This document shows, piece by piece, positions 59,263 through 64,000 of a stretch of 64,000 bases of DNA (within the stretch, counting starts at the first letter, position 1; the number at the start of each line of letters is the position of its first letter). Source of the stretch: JANOZM01 sp031429355 (GTDB lineage Bacteria; Pseudomonadota; Gammaproteobacteria; Burkholderiales; Burkholderiaceae_E). Below the pieces are notes generated by a model, which was given only the letters and a program-made list of their open reading frames with translations, was not told where the DNA came from and searched no databases. The stretch spans positions 1 through 64,000 of the forward strand of contig JANOZM010000018.1 in NCBI GenBank assembly GCA_031429355.1, given 5' to 3'. Both the position numbers and the translations under genes were made by a program.

Positions 59263-60174
59263 ATGATCGATATGGTTTTAGGGGAGGATTACCCCTACAC
59301 CAGTTTTAATGGCTATTTAATGTTTGTTCTCGGGTTGTTGTTGATTGCGGCGCCTCTTTGGGTCTTTTTTTTCACACCCGATTTTCGAGCATTACTTCGC
59401 TTTAATTTAGGCAACACAATTACCTACACAAGCATTGCGTTTTCTCTAGGTATTTTTATTCTCTGCGGTCTTTACACAGTGCAACCAAATCAAGCAGTAG
59501 TGGTTCTATTGTTTGGTGCATACCAAGGCACTGATCGTGCCGCGGGTTTACGTTGGGTTTTTCCGTTTTTATCGCGCACGCAAGTTAGCGAGCGGGTTAA
59601 TAATTTTATTACTCAACAAATGAAAGTAAATGATAAAAATGGAAACCCGATTGAAATTGCGGCAGCGGTTGCATGGCGAGTCAGTGATGCAGCACAAGCA
59701 ACGCTTGGTATAGAAGACTATGCACAATATGTAAAAGTGCAATCGGAAAGTGCTGTTCGCCATATGGCATCTGAGTTTGCTTACGATCACGGAGCAGATG
59801 ACAGCACCGAAGCCATTACTTTGCGCAGCGGCGGTGAAACGATTACACAAATTCTTAAAAAAGAATTAACCGAGCGCTTGGCGGCAGCTGGTTTAATTGT
59901 GCTCGAAACTCGTATTACCCATTTAGCCTACGCGCCAGAAATTGCCAGCGCAATGTTGCGTCGTCAACAAGCAAATGCAGTCTTATCAGCCCGTAAAATA
60001 ATTGTCGAAGGTGCCGTAGGCATGGTCGAGATGGCCTTAAGCCGACTTGAAGAAACCCAAATGGTTGAACTAGATAACGAGCGCAAAGCCGCGATGGTGA
60101 GCAACTTGTTAGTGGTGCTATGCAGCGAGCGTGATGTAACGCCCGTTATTAATAGCGGCACCCTCTACCAATAA
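59263..60174 (+). CDS. SPFH/Band-7 domain protein with an IS-derived start
   Basis: A 303-residue SPFH-domain membrane protein. Two hydrophobic segments near residues 20-40 and 55-75 are followed by the SPFH core, VQPNQAVVVLLFGAYQGTD through LEIRITHLAYAPEIA-like sequence, and a coiled coil RRQQANAVLSARKI. SPFH proteins assemble into membrane microdomain scaffolds. The current ATG at 59263 lies inside the IS3 terminal repeat, giving a new N-terminus MIDMVLGEDY before the native PYTSFNG. The original start is at 58027. Translation now depends on a site without a clear ribosome binding site. The Arc-like gene follows after 3 bp. Confidence 0.85.
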   Translation: MIDMVLGEDYPYTSFNGYLMFVLGLLLIAAPLWVFFFTPDFRALLRFNLGNTITYTSIAFSLGIFILCGLYTVQPNQAVVVLLFGAYQGTDRAAGLRWVFPFLSRTQVSERVNNFITQQMKVNDKNGNPIEIAAAVAWRVSDAAQATLGIEDYAQYVKVQSESAVRHMASEFAYDHGADDSTEAITLRSGGETITQILKKELTERLAAAGLIVLETRITHLAYAPEIASAMLRRQQANAVLSARKIIVEGAVGMVEMALSRLEETQMVELDNERKAAMVSNLLVVLCSERDVTPVINSGTLYQ

Positions 60175-60177
60175 ACA

Positions 60178-60366
60178 ATGGCCAGCCCCGATAAAAAAGC
60201 GTTCCCGTTACGCATCGACCCCGAGCTGTGGCAAGCCATCGAAAGGCTTGCCGCCAGCGAGTTGCGTAGCGTGAACGCGCAAATGGAATTTTTGCTGCGT
60301 GACGCGCTGGTTAAGCGAGGGGTGGTGGTTGGGAAGAAAGGTAAGACTGCGATGCCGAAGGGTTAA
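60178..60366 (+). CDS. Arc-family ribbon-helix-helix DNA-binding protein
   Basis: A 62-residue protein. The ribbon-helix-helix is seen as AFPLRIDPELWQAIERLAAS followed by SVNAQMEFLLRDAL, with a basic GKKGKTAMPKG tail. It begins 3 bp after the SPFH gene. SPFH plus a small Arc-like protein is a common neighbour pair in proteobacteria. The role may be regulation of the pair. Confidence 0.87.
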   Translation: MASPDKKAFPLRIDPELWQAIERLAASELRSVNAQMEFLLRDALVKRGVVVGKKGKTAMPKG

Positions 60367-60401
60367 AAGCCATCCGAGTCGGTAAAGTGCACCAAACGTC
60401 G

Positions 60402-60770
60402 CTATGCCGTTTTTCTGGATTTCGATTCTTTGGTTGTAGCGCTTTGTGAAGCTAGCTTTTGCTGTGCCGCGTGCTTTACTTGAAAATCATCCAACAAATC
60501 CCGCTTAATCATCTTCATTTCTGATTCAGCGTAGAACTCCAAATGATTGCGAACTAGCGGTTGGTAGCCTACGCCATAAACACGTGCTATGAACTTTAGT
60601 TCGTCAATCAGTTTTTTCGGCAACCTAATTGAAATCGCCTGCAATCCAAGCGCATTGTCAATTTCGACCTCTTGCTCAGCTCTAGTTCGGCTGATATGGA
60701 CACTGCCGTTAGCTAAATCTTCAGCTGTAAATTCGTGTTCATCACGAACTGAAACGTTTGCTTTACTCAT
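60402..60770 (-). CDS. CopG/BrnA-like antitoxin
   Basis: A 122-residue protein. Its core AISIRLPKKLIDELKFIARV then GVGYQPLVRNHL is a ribbon-helix-helix type DNA-binding and dimerisation fold, preceded by a charged N-terminal region and followed by a Lys/Ser-rich tail. It follows the putative toxin gene (60826-61122) by 55 bp on the same strand. Toxin first, antitoxin second is the order of BrnT/BrnA-type pairs. It probably neutralises the toxin and represses the operon. Confidence 0.8.
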   Translation of the reverse strand: MSKANVSVRDEHEFTAEDLANGSVHISRTRAEQEVEIDNALGLQAISIRLPKKLIDELKFIARVYGVGYQPLVRNHLEFYAESEMKMIKRDLLDDFQVKHAAQQKLASQSATTKESKSRKTA

Positions 60771-60825
60771 ATATATTTTTACCTTAAATCACTGCTAATT
60801 GACTTTTCATGCTTAGAAAAAGACG

Positions 60826-61122
60826 TTAGTAAGCAAATTTATTGTATATCTCTATCTCGGTTGGATTGGGTTCATAGCTAGTTTTAATTTCAATCATTTG
60901 TCCAGTTTGGATGAAGCAAACTTTCAAAAGTCGACCGGTATTAGTTTCAGCTAAAAACCACTCGGTTTTTGGTATGGTGGCGTTGCTTGCCCTAGTATCC
61001 TCTAAATATAGCCCAGTTTTGTTTAAAAAACACTGCCTAATTTCATCAACGGTCACGTTGTGCTTGGTCGCTAGCTTATTGGTAGTTTGGTCCGAAACAC
61101 TAAAATTCAATTCATGCTTCAT
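60826..61122 (-). CDS. BrnT-like toxin candidate
   Basis: A 98-residue protein with VTVDEIRQCFLNKTGLYLED and later TEWFLAETNTGRLLKVCFI and EIKTSYEPNPTEIEIY. This is the style of a family often labelled ADP-ribosyl-dinitrogen-reductase hydrolase that sits next to CopG-like antitoxins and resembles BrnT ribonuclease toxins. The function here is inferred from the pair arrangement. The gene is first in its two-gene operon; a TTGTATATACAA dyad lies 38 bp upstream. Confidence 0.7.
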   Translation of the reverse strand: MKHELNFSVSDQTTNKLATKHNVTVDEIRQCFLNKTGLYLEDTRASNATIPKTEWFLAETNTGRLLKVCFIQTGQMIEIKTSYEPNPTEIEIYNKFAY

Positions 61123-61159
61123 GAGTCAAGTTGCGCTTAAAATATGGCTGTGTGCTGAA

Positions 61160-61171
61160 TTGTATATACAA
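61160..61171. promoter_or_regulatory. 12-bp palindrome upstream of the toxin-antitoxin pair
   Basis: TTGTATATACAA is a perfect dyad, 38 bp upstream of the toxin start. It resembles the TTGTATACAA dyad at 61396-61405, differing by an inserted TA. It may be an antitoxin operator or a second site for the GntR protein. The rest of the 61123-61413 gap shows no gene. Confidence 0.4.
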
Positions 61172-61395
61172 AATTTCCAAAAATCTACTTCGAAGGGACA
61201 CTTAAGCTTTTCTGCGCTATCAGGTCTGTACAGCTGTCAGTTAAAGGTTGCTTTAAATATTGACGTTGAATTGCAGCAGCGATTACAAAATTTGAGTCCA
61301 AATTTTCGAGATTTGTCACTGCCAATCTATTTAATGTATACAAGAATAGGCTAATCTAGATTTTTATATCCGCTATTGCCTAGATATTTGACTTG

Positions 61396-61405
61396 TTGTA
61401 TACAA
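61396..61405. promoter_or_regulatory. GntR/FCD-type operator at the start of the vanillate-like locus
   Basis: TTGTATACAA is a perfect dyad that fits the TNGTNNNACNA consensus of FadR-subfamily GntR regulators. It lies 8 bp upstream of the ATG of the GntR gene itself, so it is very likely the autoregulatory operator that also controls the downstream oxygenase genes. Confidence 0.65.
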
Positions 61406-61413
61406 TTAGGGTC

Positions 61414-62178
61414 ATGTCATTGCTACCTCAAATTCCGCTTGGCCTAGCCCACCAAAGCACTGCAGGGGCCTCCCAAGCCCTAAAAGCCATCCTGCGCCTA
61501 CGCGAAATGATTCTGGCAGGCGAGTTAGCAGGAGGCGAGCGAATCGTTGAACTATCAATCGTGCAACGCCTAGGGGTCTCTCGAACGCCGATTCGCGCTG
61601 CGTTAATGAAACTTGAGCAAGAAGGACTGCTTGATCTAATACCCTCCGGTGGATATTCGGTGCGGGTGTTTTCCGAAAAAGATATTTCAGAAACCATCGA
61701 GTTGCGCGGCCAACTAGAAGGGCTGTTGGCAAGGCTCGCTGCGGAACGTGGTGCTACCACGGTTTTAATGAATGAAGCCAAAGCCTGCTTGCAAAGCATC
61801 GATCTTTTACTAACACAAACGTTTTTAGACGATGAAGCCTTTGGTCAATACGTAGCCCGCAATCAGCAGTTTCACGGCTTAATTAAAACGATGGCTAACG
61901 CAGACGTCATTGCTCGCGAGCTTGATCATGTTTGCCGACTGCCGTTTGCATCGCCTTCTGCATTCGTTATTGCTCAAGCGAACTCACCACAAGCGCGCGA
62001 TATGTTGGTGGTCGCGCAAGATCAGCATAGGCAAGTACTCGATGCGATTGAGCAACGTGAAGGCGCACGAGCCGAGGCCATCATGAAAGAACACTCGCGC
62101 TTAGCGCAACGCAATTTACGGCAAAACATTCGTAATCCCCAGCCATCCGCAATCCCCGGCTTAAGCCTAATTCGATAA
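61414..62178 (+). CDS. GntR-family (FCD) regulator, VanR-like
   Basis: A 254-residue regulator starting MSLLPQIPLGLAHQST at the ATG at 61414; a TTG seven codons earlier would lie in the operator. The GntR winged helix is at about 25-90 (REMILAGELAGGERIVELSI, VSRTPIRAALMKL). The FCD domain is at about 100-240, with the metal-type residues in NQQFHGLI, DQHRQVLDAI and KEHSRLAQ. It lies 5 bp upstream of a vanillate-demethylase-like oxygenase gene; VanR of the same family represses vanAB and is released by vanillate. The regulatory link is well supported; the ligand is inferred. Confidence 0.88.
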   Translation: MSLLPQIPLGLAHQSTAGASQALKAILRLREMILAGELAGGERIVELSIVQRLGVSRTPIRAALMKLEQEGLLDLIPSGGYSVRVFSEKDISETIELRGQLEGLLARLAAERGATTVLMNEAKACLQSIDLLLTQTFLDDEAFGQYVARNQQFHGLIKTMANADVIARELDHVCRLPFASPSAFVIAQANSPQARDMLVVAQDQHRQVLDAIEQREGARAEAIMKEHSRLAQRNLRQNIRNPQPSAIPGLSLIR

Positions 62179-62183
62179 TTTGT

Positions 62184-63275
62184 ATGCACATAAAAAATAC
62201 TTGGTACGTCGCTTGCACTCCCGACGAAATTGATGAGAAACCTCTAGGTAGAACCATTTGCGGTCAGAGCGTTGTGTTCTACCGCGGGGCGCAAGGCGTG
62301 GTTGCAGCACTAGAAGATTTTTGCCCGCATAGGGGCGCACCGTTATCTTTAGGTTTTGTTTCTGAAGGTAAATTAACTTGTGGTTATCACGGCCTTGAGA
62401 TGGGCTGCGATGGCAAAACAATTGCAATGCCTGGTCAGCGCGTTCGTGGTTTTCCGGCCATTCGAAGTTATCCCGTCATTGAACGAGCTGGATTTATTTG
62501 GGTCTGGCCAGGTGATCCACAAAAAGCCAATGAGACAAGTATTCCAGAGCTAGATTGGCACGACAATCCGCAATGGGCTTATGGAGGTGGTCTGTTTCAC
62601 ATACAGTGCGATTATCGCTTGATGATTGATAACTTGATGGACCTTACGCACGAAACTTATGTACACGCTGGTAGCATTGGGCAAAAAGAAATTGACGACA
62701 CGCCGTGCAAAACCAGCAACGAAGGCGACGAAGTAATTACCAGTCGTTTTATGGAAAAGATTCAAGCACCACCGTTTTGGAAGCTGGCATTACGCGGTAA
62801 TAACTTGGCCGATGAAGTGCCAGTTGATCGCTGGCAAATTTGTCGGTTCACACCGCCCAGCAATGTCATGATTGAAGTCGGTGTAGCCCATGCCGGACAC
62901 GGTGGTTATAACGCTCCGCACGAGCACAAAGTGTCTAGCATGGTGGTCGATTTTATTACCCCAGAATCCGACACTTCGATTTGGTATTTTTGGGGCATGG
63001 CTAGAAACTTTAATCCTAGTAACAAAGCACTAACGGCCAGTATTCGGGAAGGGCAACACAAAATATTTAGTGAAGATCTAGAAATGCTTGAGCGACAACA
63101 AAAAAATTTACTGACTCATCCAAGTCGTAATTTATTAAAGCTCAATATTGATACAGGGGGTATTCAGGCCAGACGCGTTATAGAGCGTCTGATCGAGCAA
63201 GAATCAAATCAAAAGTTAAATCAAGAGTCGACGCAACAATCAGCTCAAGAACCAACGCAAAAAGCCGAGGCTTAA
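62184..63275 (+). CDS. vanA: Rieske oxygenase, vanillate O-demethylase oxygenase subunit-like
   Basis: A 363-residue ring-hydroxylating/demethylating oxygenase. Rieske ligands are Cys47 and His49 in FCPHRGAP and Cys66 and His69 in CGYHGLEM. The catalytic-iron site is seen as NLMDLTHETYVH. Length and sequence match VanA, which removes the methyl group of vanillate to give protocatechuate. The last 25 residues are an unusual Gln/Glu/Ser-rich low-complexity tail with repeated NQ/SQ/TQ. It needs a reductase; only a stand-alone ferredoxin follows. Close relatives demethylate other methoxy-aromatics, so the substrate is not certain. Confidence 0.85.
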   Translation: MHIKNTWYVACTPDEIDEKPLGRTICGQSVVFYRGAQGVVAALEDFCPHRGAPLSLGFVSEGKLTCGYHGLEMGCDGKTIAMPGQRVRGFPAIRSYPVIERAGFIWVWPGDPQKANETSIPELDWHDNPQWAYGGGLFHIQCDYRLMIDNLMDLTHETYVHAGSIGQKEIDDTPCKTSNEGDEVITSRFMEKIQAPPFWKLALRGNNLADEVPVDRWQICRFTPPSNVMIEVGVAHAGHGGYNAPHEHKVSSMVVDFITPESDTSIWYFWGMARNFNPSNKALTASIREGQHKIFSEDLEMLERQQKNLLTHPSRNLLKLNIDTGGIQARRVIERLIEQESNQKLNQESTQQSAQEPTQKAEA

Positions 63276-63551
63276 ATGAGTGACACCAGTTTCATTATAA
63301 AAATTGCGTCGACTGGCGCGCAAATCTCTGTAGCGGCAGATCAAACAGTTGTTCAGGCTTTGGCAAGTGCCGGAATTGATTGCCCCACGTCGTGCGAACA
63401 AGGCATTTGCGGGACATGCTTGACCGGTGTTAAAGAAGGCATTCCCGACCATCGAGATATGTTTCTGTCTGGCGACGAGCAAAACGCGAACGACCAATTT
63501 ACACCTTGTTGTTCTCGTTCAATAAGTGCCGTGCTTGTACTTGATCTTTAA
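63276..63551 (+). CDS. stand-alone 2Fe-2S ferredoxin equivalent to the VanB C-terminal domain
   Basis: A 91-residue plant-type ferredoxin with ligands Cys40, Cys45, Cys48 and a fourth in TPCCS (Cys78 or Cys79). DCPTSCEQGICGTCLTGV and DHRDMFLSGDEQ are typical of the C-terminal domain of VanB-type reductases. The FMN/NAD reductase domain of about 220 residues that normally precedes it is absent, and its ATG starts directly after the oxygenase stop (TAAATG). It likely passes electrons to the oxygenase from a reductase encoded elsewhere. Confidence 0.87.
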   Translation: MSDTSFIIKIASTGAQISVAADQTVVQALASAGIDCPTSCEQGICGTCLTGVKEGIPDHRDMFLSGDEQNANDQFTPCCSRSISAVLVLDL

Positions 63552-63554
63552 TTT

Positions 63555-64000
63555 TTAAGCCCGATCGGTATCGGGCAACCACTTCAAGGTTAAAAACGTT
63601 AAGCACGAAACGCCTGCCATCATTAACAACAATGTGCCAAATCCCGCTGCCTTAACCAGCGGCCCCAAAATAAACACCGAAAGCGAACTGACGCCGAACG
63701 AAACGGCAAGGCGCATTCCCGATACCCGCGAACGCATGTTGTCGTCGACGAACCGGCTAATCAGCGTGTCGCTAAATGGTATAGCACCAAAGATACCCAC
63801 CATGTACAGCAGCAGGGCGGCGCAGAACCACCAGCCTGATGTAAACCACGCAAACAAAAATGCAATAAATTGCAGCGCGATAAGTCCTTGAAACAGCGGT
63901 TTAACGGCAACCTTATCGATCAGTTGGCCGACCACGAGTTGGGTCATTGATGCTAGTACTAAAATCGCACCAAGCGTTAAGCCAATGAGGGCTGGGTCTT
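63555..64000 (-). CDS. MFS transporter, C-terminal part (cut by window edge)
   Basis: The frame is open from the window edge to the stop at 63555, giving the last 148 residues. Hydrophobic segments GLTLGAILVLA, PLFQGLIALQFIAFLFAWF, FCAALLLYMVGIFGAIPF and LLLMMAGVSCLTFLTL are seen, with the MFS-type loop GQLIDKV. The substrate is unknown; the neighbour oxygenase suggests an aromatic acid. The apparent ATG at 63947 is internal. It converges with the ferredoxin gene, 3 bp apart. Confidence 0.8.
   Translation of the reverse strand, partial: DPALIGLTLGAILVLASMTQLVVGQLIDKVAVKPLFQGLIALQFIAFLFAWFTSGWWFCAALLLYMVGIFGAIPFSDTLISRFVDDNMRSRVSGMRLAVSFGVSSLSVFILGPLVKAAGFGTLLLMMAGVSCLTFLTLKWLPDTDRA

Larger units (their letters stand above)
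58062..59293 (-). mobile_element. complete IS3-family insertion sequence, 1232 bp
   Basis: The ends are inverted repeats starting GGTAATCCTCCCCT, perfect for 14 bp and then imperfect to about 40 bp (shared CCATATC and GTAGAAA). CCTA is duplicated at 58058-58061 and 59294-59297. Inside are orfA and orfB in the usual overlapping arrangement on the minus strand, with a frameshift site between. orfB is broken by a nonsense codon. The element inserted into the start of an SPFH-protein gene. Confidence 0.93.

Noticed and set aside
60911..61354. 147-codon plus-strand frame opposite the toxin gene
   Set aside because: It is antisense to the toxin candidate, which has better family resemblance and operon context; the extension is Ser/Leu-rich without motif.
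1..64000. CRISPR arrays, tRNA or rRNA genes, phage structural genes
   Set aside because: Looked for regularly spaced repeats, cloverleaf-like segments and recognisable structural proteins; none could be supported.

Overview
The window looks like a chromosome segment of a moderate-GC betaproteobacterium, probably of Burkholderiales type. This is inferred from the style of the housekeeping genes (glcDEF, prfC next to xdhC, a short MetE-core methionine synthase, a BMP-type purine transporter, an NnrU protein); no rRNA or tRNA gene was found to confirm it. It alternates conserved metabolic blocks with accessory islands littered with decayed insertion sequences: one edge-cut IS110-type element, at least seven remnants of one IS91-type element, and one complete IS3-type element.

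Region by region. 1-700: 5' part of an IS110 transposase that has cut into a small gene. 714-10943: a minus-strand operon of a ClpB-like AAA+ ATPase, a small radical SAM protein, a 2130-residue zinc-ribbon/pseudokinase/SF1-helicase/Vsr-like nuclease, and a coiled-coil protein. I cannot match it to a named system; it has the look of an antiviral or conflict module. 11.3-17.3 kb: an ietA-ietS ATPase/subtilase defence pair bracketed by two decayed IS91 copies. 17.4-28.0 kb: two AAA_14/DUF4143 ATPases, each preceded by a long palindrome and each running into a GNAT gene; between them lie an XRE-cupin regulator, a periplasmic thioredoxin, and a GntR/acyl-CoA ligase/ThDP-lyase locus. 28.3-32.2 kb: envelope proteins, two with OmpA domains.

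32.5-49.8 kb is the most ordinary part: adenine deaminase, methionine synthase, XdhC, RF3, a four-gene purine nucleoside ABC transporter, NnrU, an outer-membrane protein, glycolate oxidase glcDEF, a membrane C13 peptidase and a DsbA-fold isomerase. Deaminase, XdhC and transporter suggest a purine uptake and breakdown theme.

50.4-57.7 kb is the other notable system: HlyD adaptor, C39-peptidase ABC exporter, radical SAM peptide maturase, secreted HExxH metallopeptidase and two tiny double-glycine precursors. The two precursor cores share the spacing Y-C-x2-S-x5-Y-x-Q-x-C. This is a complete ribosomally made, modified and exported peptide locus. It lies between two diverged 51-bp copies of the 3' end of the upstream isomerase gene, like the footprint of an insertion. 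After it, an IS3 element has inserted into the 11th codon of an SPFH-protein gene and supplied a new in-frame start.

60.2-64 kb: an Arc-like protein, a toxin-antitoxin pair, a GntR regulator with a clear operator, a vanillate-demethylase-like oxygenase, a stand-alone ferredoxin and an edge-cut MFS transporter.
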